Translations under genes and position numbers: made by a program | Assembly (NCBI GenBank): GCA_036499395.1 | Contig: DASYDW010000063.1 | Span: 379,911-443,910 of the forward strand | DNA: 64,000 nucleotides | Source: Pirellulales bacterium | GTDB lineage: Bacteria > Planctomycetota > Planctomycetia > Pirellulales > JACPPG01 | Direction of reading: 5' to 3' | Shown here: positions 56,100 to 64,000 of the stretch, in pieces | Layout of the letters: the number at the start of each line of letters is the position of its first letter | How positions within the stretch are numbered: position 1 is the stretch's first letter | The notes under the pieces: model-generated | What the model saw: only the letters and a program-made list of their open reading frames with translations | What the model was told of the DNA's origin: nothing | Databases searched by the model: none

Positions 56100-57578
56100 A
56101 TGAACGATCCACGTATTCTGAGTTCCGCGGACCGTGACGCGCTCGCTCGCGAGATTTGCCGCCGCACGTTTCTGGCCCGTGCCGGTGCGAATGTCGGCGC
56201 CTTGGCTCTGGCGTCGTTAGGGGCGCCGAACTTGCTGCGTGCCGGAGATTCAACCCCGCCACAAGCGCTACCGGCCGCTGGCCCTTGGCCGGGCGTGGTG
56301 CGCCCCTTGCATTTCGCCCCGCGCGTGAAGCGCGTGATTTATCTGTACATGGCGGGCGGCCCTTCGCATTTGGAAACGTTCGACTACAAGCCGAAGCTGG
56401 CCGAGATGCAAGGCCAGCCCATGCCCGAGTCGTATACCAAAGGACAGCCGATCGCGCAGTTGCAAAACGCCAAGCTGACCTGCCTGGCGCCGCAGCATCC
56501 CTTCGTGCGTTGCGGGCAGTCCGGGCAAGAGATTTCGAGCGTCTTTCCCCGCCTGGCGACCGTGGCCGACGAGATGTGCATCATTCGCTCACTGCACACC
56601 GATGCCATCAACCACGATCCGGCCCACACGTTCATGAACACGGGCACCACGATCTCGGGACGCCCGTCGATGGGGGCATGGTTGACCTACGGGCTCGGCA
56701 GCGACAGCGATGACCTGCCCGGCTTCGTCGTGATGACTTCGTTGGGGAAGTTTGGCCAGGCGCAGCCCATTGCGGCGCGGATGTGGCACAGCGGTTTTCT
56801 GCCCAGCCGTTTTCAGGGAGTCGAGTTTCGCTCGAAAGGGGACGCCGTCCTTTACCTCAGCAATCCGCCGGGCGTGGATCGCCAGCGGCAAGCCGAACTG
56901 GTCGACGCCGTGAAGACGTTGAACACGCAAGCAAATCAGACATTGGACGATCCCGAGATCGCGACGCGCGTCACCCAGTACGAAATGGCGTTTCGCATGC
57001 AAGCCAGTGTGCCCCACTTGCTCGACGTTTCGGATGAGCCCGCCCACGTCATGGAAATGTACGGTACGCAGGGGGCCGATGGATCATTCGGGGCGAACTG
57101 CCTGCTGGCGCGTCGGTTGGCCGAGCGCGGCGTGCGCTTCATTCAGTTGTACCATCGCGACTGGGATCATCACGGCAGCGTTAAGGAACACGTCAAGGGA
57201 ACGGCGGCCGAAGTCGATCGCGGCGCCACGGCCCTAATCATGGACCTGAAGCAGCGCGGCATGCTGGACGAGACGTTAATCGTTTATGGTGGCGAGTTCG
57301 GCCGTACGCCAATGGCGCAGGGCAACGGCCGCGATCATCACATGCAAGGCTTTTCGATGTGGCTGGCCGGCGGCGGCATTCGCCGTGGCATCAGCTACGG
57401 GGCCACCGACGAATTAGGTTACAAGGCGGTTGAAAACCCGGTACACGTCAACGATCTGCACGCCACGATGCTGCACCTGTTCGGCATCGATCATGCGCGG
57501 CTGACGTACCGCTTCCAGGGACGCGACTTCCGCCTGACCGACGTCGCCGGACGCGTGATTCACGAAATCCTGGCCTGA
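56100..57578 (+). CDS. DUF1501 family protein
   Basis: A 492-residue protein that always partners the DUF1549/DUF1553 family. CRRTFLARAGANVGALALASL (about 18-38) is a twin-arginine-type export signal. Family blocks: RVIYLYMAGGPSHLETFDYKPKL near 80, TDAINHDPAHTFMNTG near 162, RFIQLYHRDWDHHGS near 345, LIVYGGEFGRTPMAQG near 395. These resemble the alkaline-phosphatase/sulfatase superfamily metal ligands (DHH, GGEFGRTP). It probably acts in the periplasm on sulfated or phosphorylated compounds, but no substrate is known. Confidence 0.95.
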   Translation: MNDPRILSSADRDALAREICRRTFLARAGANVGALALASLGAPNLLRAGDSTPPQALPAAGPWPGVVRPLHFAPRVKRVIYLYMAGGPSHLETFDYKPKLAEMQGQPMPESYTKGQPIAQLQNAKLTCLAPQHPFVRCGQSGQEISSVFPRLATVADEMCIIRSLHTDAINHDPAHTFMNTGTTISGRPSMGAWLTYGLGSDSDDLPGFVVMTSLGKFGQAQPIAARMWHSGFLPSRFQGVEFRSKGDAVLYLSNPPGVDRQRQAELVDAVKTLNTQANQTLDDPEIATRVTQYEMAFRMQASVPHLLDVSDEPAHVMEMYGTQGADGSFGANCLLARRLAERGVRFIQLYHRDWDHHGSVKEHVKGTAAEVDRGATALIMDLKQRGMLDETLIVYGGEFGRTPMAQGNGRDHHMQGFSMWLAGGGIRRGISYGATDELGYKAVENPVHVNDLHATMLHLFGIDHARLTYRFQGRDFRLTDVAGRVIHEILA

Positions 57579-57618
57579 CGACATAAGTCTGCACGCAGCG
57601 TCTTCGCACCTGTCGCTG

Positions 57619-58200
57619 CTAGTTGTGCAGCTTCGCGAGCACGCGCGCTAGCTTGGCGCCGACTGCTTCGACGCGGGCTTGCAGCTTGACGTCCTTCAAC
57701 GAGCCGTCGTCGGCAAATGCCGTGTGAGCGTTCATGACGGCCACCTGGTCCGGCAGCACCAGAACGTTGATGTTGCCCAGCACAGCACGCAGATGGACCA
57801 GTCCGCGCAGGCCGCCAAGCGCTCCGGGCGAGGCACTGATGAGCGCCGCCACCTTGTCGTTGAAGCAGGCCAGTGGGGGCTCGCCTGTCGCCGGGCGCGA
57901 GGCCCAATCGATGGCGTTCTTCAGCACGGCCGAAATCGAGCTGTTGTATTCGGGCGAAGAAATCAAAAAACCTTGATGAGCGAGCATCAGCTCCTTGAGC
58001 TTCATCGCACTGGCCGGCAGGCCCGAGCTGGCTTCGAGGTCGCCGTCGTACAGAGGCATCGCGAGGTCGCGCAGATCGATCACCGTGACTTCGGCCCCCG
58101 CGGCCTGGGCGCCGGCGGCGGCCAGCTTCACTAGCTTCTTGTTGAACGACGCTTCACGCGTGCTGCCGGCCATGGCCAGGATCTTCACAGCAGAACTCAT
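57619..58200 (-). CDS. NADPH-dependent FMN reductase
   Basis: A 193-residue flavodoxin-like quinone/FMN reductase from the ATG at 58200. ILAMAGSTREASFNKKLVKLA (first 25 residues) is the phosphate-binding loop and FLISSPEYNSSISAVLKNAIDWASR (about 80-105) the flavin ring-binding motif. Related to ChrR and azoreductase proteins: they reduce quinones, metals or azo compounds. The longer start at 58215 adds five residues. It converges on the DUF1501 gene. Confidence 0.9.
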   Translation of the reverse strand: MSSAVKILAMAGSTREASFNKKLVKLAAAGAQAAGAEVTVIDLRDLAMPLYDGDLEASSGLPASAMKLKELMLAHQGFLISSPEYNSSISAVLKNAIDWASRPATGEPPLACFNDKVAALISASPGALGGLRGLVHLRAVLGNINVLVLPDQVAVMNAHTAFADDGSLKDVKLQARVEAVGAKLARVLAKLHN

Positions 58201-58296
58201 CGGCGGATCTCTCATATGTCAGGTGTCAGTCGCCCCGCAGCGGCTTGACGTGCCAGCGCCTCAACGTGCATGAACGTCAGCCGAGGTCTGGCCGAG

Positions 58297-59667
58297 CTAT
58301 TCTGCCTTGCCGGCGGCAATCTTGGCAGATTTTTGGACCGCGTACAAACGACGATCGCTGCGCAGCAACAGTTTATCGCCGGCGATCGCCGGCGTGGCCA
58401 GGCACATGTCGTCATCGGCCAAAGAATTGACGCGCACCACTTCGAAGTCCGGGCCTGCCTTGATGACGAACGTCTCGCCATACTCGCTCAGGCAAAAGAC
58501 CTGTCCGTTGTACGCCCAGGGCGAGGCCGTGACCGCCTTCGCATTAGGAAGTCTTTTCTTTTCGTACAGCGCGGCGCCGGTCTGGGCATCGAAGCACGAC
58601 GTCAGCCCCAGATCGGTAATCGAGTAGATCAACCCCTTGTAGAGCAGGATCGAGGGATTGTACGGCGCCGCTTTACGCTGGCACCAGGCGACGAAATCGT
58701 TGCTCGTCGCATCAGGCGCGAGCGTGATATCGCCGCTCGCGCCGGGACGGACAGCCACGATGGGCTTCTTGTTCCCCATGAAATAGCCCGAGCTGACGTA
58801 CAGCAAGTTCGGGCCGGCCATCGGCGTCGGGATCGCGTTGCCGGACATGTCCCCCAGTTGCCACAGCATCTTTCCGTCCAGGTCGTAGGATCGCACGGCG
58901 CCACTGCCCGAGACAACGATCTCAGTCCGATCGGCGTGATTCCAAACGAACGGAGTCGACCAACTGCTTTTTTCGGGGCGCGGCGTGCGCCACATCTCGG
59001 CGCCGGTTTTCGTGTCGAGCGCTGAAAGGAACGATTGGTCCTCGTTGTCGTTCAAAACGTACAAGCGGTCGTTGAAGATCGCCGGCGAACCACCGGTCCC
59101 CCAGCCCGACGCGGTCTTGTAAGTGCCCAGGGTGCGCGACCAAAGAGGCTCGCCGTCGAGCGCATAGCAAAACACGCCCAGATTGCCGAAGTAGACATAC
59201 AGGCGTTCGCCATCGGTGACCGGAGTCTCGGAAGCGTAGCTGTTTTTCAGATGCGACGATTCCGGCGGCAAACCGGTGTGGGCTACTTGTTCCCACAGCA
59301 CTCGTCCGTCATTCAGGTCGAGGCATAGCACGCGCCACTGGTGCTCGCTTTTCGAAGGCTCGTCTCGATTCCCTCCCAGGTACAGGCCACGCTTGCGGTC
59401 CTTGTTCTTGACTTCTTCATCGTTGGTGACGGTGGTGACGAAGACCCGGTCGCCCCAGACAATCGGCGACGACCAACCACGGCCCGGCGTGTCTTGCTTC
59501 CAGGCGATGTTATCGGTCGAGCTCCAGGTATCCGGCAGATCAGGGTTGTCGGCAGTCCCCAGCGCCGCCGGCCCGCGAAACTGTGGCCACTGCGTGTCGG
59601 CCGCGCGCACGAGGCTCGTCGCGAAGAGAACGAGCACGATGAGAGCTAATTGCGCGGCAATAGGCAT
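58297..59667 (-). CDS. PQQ-like beta-propeller protein, exported
   Basis: A 456-residue protein from the ATG at 59667 (GAGGA ahead; the frame opens to 59775). Signal peptide IAAQLALIVLVLFATSLVRA, then WPQFRGPAALG, the usual start of planctomycete PQQ-propeller proteins. Repeated blade motifs include RVLWEQVAHTGLP, GEPLWSRTLG, GAEMWRTP, GKMLWQLGD and QTGAALYEKKRL, with Trp-rich docking strands. There is no dehydrogenase PQQ-site sequence that I can see, so it is probably a binding or scaffolding propeller, not an enzyme. Transcribed apart from the FMN reductase, 96 bases away. Confidence 0.9.
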   Translation of the reverse strand: MPIAAQLALIVLVLFATSLVRAADTQWPQFRGPAALGTADNPDLPDTWSSTDNIAWKQDTPGRGWSSPIVWGDRVFVTTVTNDEEVKNKDRKRGLYLGGNRDEPSKSEHQWRVLCLDLNDGRVLWEQVAHTGLPPESSHLKNSYASETPVTDGERLYVYFGNLGVFCYALDGEPLWSRTLGTYKTASGWGTGGSPAIFNDRLYVLNDNEDQSFLSALDTKTGAEMWRTPRPEKSSWSTPFVWNHADRTEIVVSGSGAVRSYDLDGKMLWQLGDMSGNAIPTPMAGPNLLYVSSGYFMGNKKPIVAVRPGASGDITLAPDATSNDFVAWCQRKAAPYNPSILLYKGLIYSITDLGLTSCFDAQTGAALYEKKRLPNAKAVTASPWAYNGQVFCLSEYGETFVIKAGPDFEVVRVNSLADDDMCLATPAIAGDKLLLRSDRRLYAVQKSAKIAAGKAE

Positions 59668-60600
59668 CTGCACATTCCTCGGCGGCAATGTAGGGGAGAG
59701 GCGCATGGGACGACAGCAACAGAGATAATACGACGGCACGGTCGACGCGAATCGCGTGATCGAACGTCGCGTCACTTAGTCAGGACGCTGGATCATGCGC
59801 CAGACCACCACGAAGCGCGATCAAGGTTCTCGCAGATTGCCAAAATAGTAAGTACGGGAAAGTTCGCCAGGAGATTGCTGTCATCACATTATTGGCTCAG
59901 GCGAACCTGCGATCGAATTCTACTTATACTATTCGCCCCGTTAGACGCTTCTGCATTCCCAGACTATCAGTGTTGACGTTGGGCACGGCAGTCTTCGATG
60001 AATAGGGGCCTTTTGGGTGGTGCGTACATGTCAGATTATTTGGTAATTTACGCAATCTGGGTTATTTTTCGAGATTGATTCCAACAACAAAGAGTCTTCT
60101 CGGGATGCACGAGCTTCTTTTTTTTCCACGGCGACCGTGTGGCGACTGGGTTTACGCGTCGATTAGGGACGAAAGTTGTTTGAATCCCCATGACCAACGT
60201 GGTACTCTTTTTCTGACGGTTGGCTAGTTGAAATTTCCGCGACCCCGCCAATGCGCGGGACCTCAACGGGGGGTCGCGGTCAGTTGCTAGCGAGGTTCGG
60301 AGCGAATGCTAAGAACGGATAACTTCTTGGCGTACTACCTACCTGCATCGCTCCAGAACAACGTCCCTCACTCGAATGCTCCCAACTTTCATGGATCGAG
60401 AGTGCGCGTTCCTGCTGCGCCAGCAGGTGGTCGCTCGCGATCCTATGAGACGCGGGGCAAGCTTAGTGTGGGCCAGGATCGTAGGTCCTGTCCGACACGG
60501 GCAGCGAGTAAGCGTACAAACTGCCTGATCCCTCCGACGGGAAATACCTAGGGCCGCCGTTGCCTAAACGTTATTCGTTTAATGCGGGAGTCGAAAAGCT
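59668..60600. other. Long leader before the FAAL fusion gene
   Basis: About 930 bases with no supportable gene, AT-richer than the surroundings from about 59940 to 60240. It includes a perfect 10-bp hairpin, CCGCGACCCC (60237-60246) with GGGGTCGCGG (60270-60279). Short frames (for example at 60306) do not look coding. I recognise no riboswitch. Confidence 0.5.
60237..60279. terminator. Strong hairpin in the leader of the FAAL gene
   Basis: CCGCGACCCC (60237-60246) pairs perfectly with GGGGTCGCGG (60270-60279). No T-run on either strand, so it may be a terminator, attenuator or protein-binding palindrome; direction unsettled. Confidence 0.35.
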
Positions 60601-63600
60601 GTGTCAGATCAAACTCGAGGCTTGTTCTTTGGGCCCCCGAACCTGGTCGATCTTCTCCGGCATCTGGCCGCCCATCGCGGGGATGACCTCGCGTTCGTTT
60701 ACCTGGTCGATGGGGAAAACGAAGAGATTTCGATCACCTATGCCGAGTTGGACCGGCAAGCTCGCGGCGTCGCTGCTTGGCTGCAAGCGCACGGCCTGCA
60801 AGGCCAACGGGCCATGCTGCTGTATCCGCCCGGCCTTGATTTCATCGTGAGCTTCTTCGGCTGCCTCTATGCCGGCGTCGTGGCTGTCCCGGCTTATCCG
60901 CCGCGGATGAACCGTTCGATGGGACGGATTCAGGCCATTGCCGGGGATTGCGACGCGCGTGTCGCGCTAACCACCGGCGCCGTGCTGGAACGCGTACAGC
61001 CTCTGCTGGGCGCCAGCCGCGACCTGATGAAAGTTCGCTGGCGCGCCACCGACCAATCGCACGCCAGTATCGAAGCGGCCTGGGAATACCCGGATGTCGG
61101 GCCGGGCACGCTCGCATTTTTGCAATACACGTCTGGTTCGACCGGACGCCCCAAGGGGGTCATGCTCACACATGGCAACCTGGTCCAGAACTCCGGGTTG
61201 ATTAAGTATCTGTTCGACCAGAGCCAGCGTACCGGTCGCGGCGTCTTTTGGTTGCCCAGCTATCACGATATGGGCTTGATCGGCGGCATTTTGCAGCCGA
61301 TGTTCATCTCGTGCCCGAACGTGCTGATGTCTCCGGTGGCCTTCCTGCAGCGGCCGATTCGCTGGCTGCAAGCGATTTCGAAGCATCGCGGCACGATCAG
61401 CGGCGGACCGAATTTTGCCTACGACCTATGCGTGCGAAAAACCACGCCGGAACAGCGCGCGGAACTGGACCTGAGTAGTTGGTCGCTCGCCTTCAACGGT
61501 GCCGAGCCAGTACGGGCCGATACGATTGATCGGTTCTGCGAAGCTTTCGAGCCCTGCGGATTCCGTCGCGAGGCGTTTTATCCTTGCTACGGCCTGGCCG
61601 AAGCTACGCTCATCGTGTCCGGCGGCTACAAAGATGCTGCCCCCGTGATTCGCGATTTTTTGCCGGACCACCTCGAAATGGGGCATGCCGCGGAGGGGAA
61701 TGGCGAGGGACGCCAAATGGTTGGCTCTGGCGAAAGCGGTCCCGGCCATCAGGTCGTGATTACCGACCCTGAGAACATGCGAGCTTGTCCTGACGGCACG
61801 ATCGGCGAAGTGTGGGTCAAAGGCCCCAGTGTCGCGCAGGGGTATTGGAACCGTCCCGAAGAAACGGGCCATGTGTTTCGTGCTCTCCTTGCCGATACGG
61901 GCGAAGGTCCGTTCCTGCGCACAGGCGATCTTGGCTTTCTCGATCGCGGCGAGTTGTTTATCACCGGCCGCTTGAAAGACCTGATCATCATCCGCGGGTT
62001 GAATCACTACCCGCAAGATATTGAGCAAACCATCGAAAAGGCTCACGAGGCGATCCGCCCAAGTTGTGCAGCGACGTTTACTGTCGAAGACGACGAGTCG
62101 ACGCGATTGGTTGTCGTCGCCGAGATCGAGCGCAGCGGGCGGGCGCAGTCAGAAGAGATCTTCGAGGCGATTCGTCGCGAGATCTCACGCGAACACGAGT
62201 TGATCGTCGACGCGATCGTACTGCTCAAGTCCGGAGGGGTACCCAAGACCTCGAGCGGCAAGATTCAACGTCACGCCTGTCGCGCGGCATTCTTGACCGA
62301 GGGGCTTGATTCCGTGGCACGTTGGGACTCGCCGGTGCGCGACGCGGTCGAAGAGCCGAGCCTACTGCTTACGAATCGCAACAGCAGTCGCTCGACCGTC
62401 AAACAGCGCCGCAACGCCAACAGTTCTTTTGACCAAGAAATTCGTCAGAACGCAACGACACCGGCTGCCCAGCAAAAGTCTGGCACAAGCAGTTCACGGA
62501 CAAACGGGCATCATGGCAATGGGCATGGGTCGAACGGTAACGGTTCGCATGGCGTGGCCAAAAATGGCAGCGCGGCCAGCGGACAACCCGCGATCTCGAA
62601 AGTCGAGAAGGGCGCAGCCGTTCTCGAGGAAGTACGCCGCATCGCCAAGGATCGTGCCCGCGAGTTGACGCTCGACACCACGATCGGTGACATGGGGCTC
62701 GACTCGCTCGAGCGAATGGAGATTCTCGCCTCGCTGGAAGAACGCTTCGGCGGGCGGTTTCCTGAGGACGTCATGCCCGAATTGGAAACTTGCCGCCAAG
62801 TGCTGGAAGCGGTTGAGTTGTACCTGGGGGGCGGGCAGAAGAAGGCCCTGCGTGTCGAGACGCAGGATATTCCCGCCGAAAACTATAGCTTCGACAAGTT
62901 CCCCGAAATCGTGCAGCTGAAGGAAGCCCTCGGCGCATTGAACGAATCGGGATTGCAGAATCCCTTCTTCCATTTGCACGAGCAAGTGGCAACTGACACC
63001 ACCGTGGTCGGCGGTCGTGAGTTGATCAATTTCTCGAGTTTCAATTACATCGGTATGTCAGGCGACCCAGCCGTGGCCAAGGCCGCAAAGGACGCCATCG
63101 ATCTTTACGGCACGTCGGTATCGGCCAGTCGACTGGTCTCGGGCAACAAGGTCGTGCATCGCGATTTGGAATTGGCCATCGCGGACCTCATCGGTAGCGA
63201 AGACGCCATCATCTTCGTCGGCGGCCATGGCACGAACGAGACGGTCATCGGGCACATGTTCGGCCCTGGTGATCTGATTTTGCACGATGCCTTGGCTCAT
63301 AACAGCATCGTGCAAGGTTCGATTCTCTCGGGCGCACGTCGCCGTCCCTTCCCGCACAACGATTGGCGTGCGCTGGATCGGTTGTTGAGCGAGTTGCGCG
63401 GCGATTACCGCCGTGTGTTGATCGCGACCGAGGGCGTGTACAGCATGGACGGTGACATTCCCGACATGCCACGCTTGATCGAAGTCAAAAAGCGTCATAA
63501 GGCGTTCTTGTTGATCGACGAAGCTCATTCGGTGGGCGTCCTGGGACGTCGCGGGCGGGGCATCGGCGAGCATTTTGATATCCATCCGGCCGACGTTGAC

Positions 63601-64000
63601 TTTTGGATGGGCACGCTCAGCAAGGCGCTGGGGAGTTGTGGGGGTTACATCGCCGGCAGCCAGGCGATGGTCGAGTACTTGAAATACACCGCGCCCGGCT
63701 TTGTGTTCAGTTGCGGTATCCCGGCGAGTAATACGGCCGCGGCCTTGGCTGCCATCCATCTGCTCGAAGAGGAACCGGAACGCGTGTCGCGGCTTCGCGA
63801 TAACTCGCGTCTCTTCCTCAGCCTGGCGAAATCGTGGGGCATGAATACGGGCAACAGCAAAGATACGCCCGTCGTGCCTGTGATCCTGGGGAATTCGCTG
63901 CACTGCCTCGAGATGTCGCAATTGATGGAACGGCGTGGCGTGAACGTGCAGCCGATCTTGCATCCGGCTGTCGAGGAAAAAGCCGCGAGGTTACGGTTCT
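60601..64000 (+). CDS. FAAL - ACP - alpha-oxoamine synthase fusion (3' end missing)
   Basis: Open from the GTG at 60601 (GGGAG 10 bases upstream) through the window end, so at least 1133 residues. Domain one (1 to about 580): fatty-acyl-AMP ligase, with TSGSTGRPKGVM near 177, LPSYHDMGLIGG near 216, GLAEATLIVSGG and the late LIIIRGLNHYPQDIE plus KTSSGKIQR. A Ser/Asn/Gly/His-rich linker follows. Domain two: acyl carrier protein with GDMGLDSLERME, phosphopantetheine Ser near 702. Domain three: alpha-oxoamine synthase (BioF/SPT/ALAS fold), with NFSSFNYIG near 808, LIDEAHSVG and the PLP Lys in TLSKALGSCGG (residue 1008). Activated acyl chains would be loaded on the ACP and condensed with an amino acid, giving a 2-amino ketone. 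Amino acid and chain length unknown. Confidence 0.93.
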   Translation, partial: MSDQTRGLFFGPPNLVDLLRHLAAHRGDDLAFVYLVDGENEEISITYAELDRQARGVAAWLQAHGLQGQRAMLLYPPGLDFIVSFFGCLYAGVVAVPAYPPRMNRSMGRIQAIAGDCDARVALTTGAVLERVQPLLGASRDLMKVRWRATDQSHASIEAAWEYPDVGPGTLAFLQYTSGSTGRPKGVMLTHGNLVQNSGLIKYLFDQSQRTGRGVFWLPSYHDMGLIGGILQPMFISCPNVLMSPVAFLQRPIRWLQAISKHRGTISGGPNFAYDLCVRKTTPEQRAELDLSSWSLAFNGAEPVRADTIDRFCEAFEPCGFRREAFYPCYGLAEATLIVSGGYKDAAPVIRDFLPDHLEMGHAAEGNGEGRQMVGSGESGPGHQVVITDPENMRACPDGTIGEVWVKGPSVAQGYWNRPEETGHVFRALLADTGEGPFLRTGDLGFLDRGELFITGRLKDLIIIRGLNHYPQDIEQTIEKAHEAIRPSCAATFTVEDDESTRLVVVAEIERSGRAQSEEIFEAIRREISREHELIVDAIVLLKSGGVPKTSSGKIQRHACRAAFLTEGLDSVARWDSPVRDAVEEPSLLLTNRNSSRSTVKQRRNANSSFDQEIRQNATTPAAQQKSGTSSSRTNGHHGNGHGSNGNGSHGVAKNGSAASGQPAISKVEKGAAVLEEVRRIAKDRARELTLDTTIGDMGLDSLERMEILASLEERFGGRFPEDVMPELETCRQVLEAVELYLGGGQKKALRVETQDIPAENYSFDKFPEIVQLKEALGALNESGLQNPFFHLHEQVATDTTVVGGRELINFSSFNYIGMSGDPAVAKAAKDAIDLYGTSVSASRLVSGNKVVHRDLELAIADLIGSEDAIIFVGGHGTNETVIGHMFGPGDLILHDALAHNSIVQGSILSGARRRPFPHNDWRALDRLLSELRGDYRRVLIATEGVYSMDGDIPDMPRLIEVKKRHKAFLLIDEAHSVGVLGRRGRGIGEHFDIHPADVDFWMGTLSKALGSCGGYIAGSQAMVEYLKYTAPGFVFSCGIPASNTAAALAAIHLLEEEPERVSRLRDNSRLFLSLAKSWGMNTGNSKDTPVVPVILGNSLHCLEMSQLMERRGVNVQPILHPAVEEKAARLRF

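Noticed and set aside
60306-60551. An 81-aa ORF before the FAAL gene
   Set aside because: Low-complexity translation, no ribosome site, and it crosses the AT/GC transition of a leader region.

Overview
The window is high-GC bacterial chromosome (low-GC patches stand out by eye) and looks planctomycetal, probably Pirellulales-like. The evidence is gene content: a DUF1549/DUF1553 'planctomycete cytochrome C' protein paired with a DUF1501 protein, a DUF1559 prepilin-like protein, PEP-CTERM proteins, a giant SdrD-B/FG-GAP surface protein with an N-terminal EERRLMAAD motif, a second double-CxxCH protein, and many starts without a clear Shine-Dalgarno. The organism call is inference from families, not from a marker-gene search.

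Layout. 1-2.0 kb: end of a GDPD/PI-PLC-like gene and a CCA-adding enzyme. 2.0-3.6 kb: a reverse transcriptase with, directly upstream on the same strand, what I read as a complete retron msr-msd: a TATAAT promoter, a1/a2 inverted repeats (16 and 17 nt), two msr hairpins and a long msd hairpin. This is the most interesting item. 3.7-4.4 kb: a small membrane protein and a 56-residue coiled-coil protein. 4.5-11.8 kb: surface/extracellular block on the minus strand (FG-GAP protein, 1523-aa SdrD-B protein containing a 333-bp-period tandem repeat, WD40 protein), with two good intrinsic terminators. 12-19.3 kb: housekeeping genes on the minus strand (citrate synthase, CYTH protein, PpiC-type isomerase, Mfd). 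19.4-21.2 kb: a low-GC two-gene AAA ATPase plus TOPRIM/DUF3226-like cassette, probably an acquired OLD/PARIS-like defence module.

21.3-34.4 kb: NYN RNase, a tandem amidohydrolase pair in which the second copy lacks the metal ligands, M48 protease, PaiB-like flavoprotein, SDR, cytochrome-type protein, HELGH protein, glutaredoxin-like protein, ThiO with a flavoprotein fragment, and a lipase. 34.5-37.2 kb: a three-gene minus-strand operon (membrane protein, BY-kinase/ParA-like ATPase with an altered Walker A, ExeA-like ATPase), probably for exopolysaccharide or envelope. 37.8-41.5 kb: metH. 41.5-46.6 kb: PEP-CTERM HAF protein, an unusual ORF that joins two PEP-CTERM proteins head to tail, and a DUF1559 protein.

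47-51.6 kb: circularly permuted ATP-grasp and alpha-E genes (overlapping), then pgl and gnd of the oxidative pentose phosphate pathway. 51.6-59.7 kb: interspersed repeats, an isochorismatase-like hydrolase, the PSD1/DUF1501 pair, an FMN reductase and a PQQ-like beta-propeller. From 60.6 kb to the edge: a large FAAL-ACP-alpha-oxoamine synthase fusion, cut by the window end. I saw no rRNA, tRNA, CRISPR array or insertion sequence.
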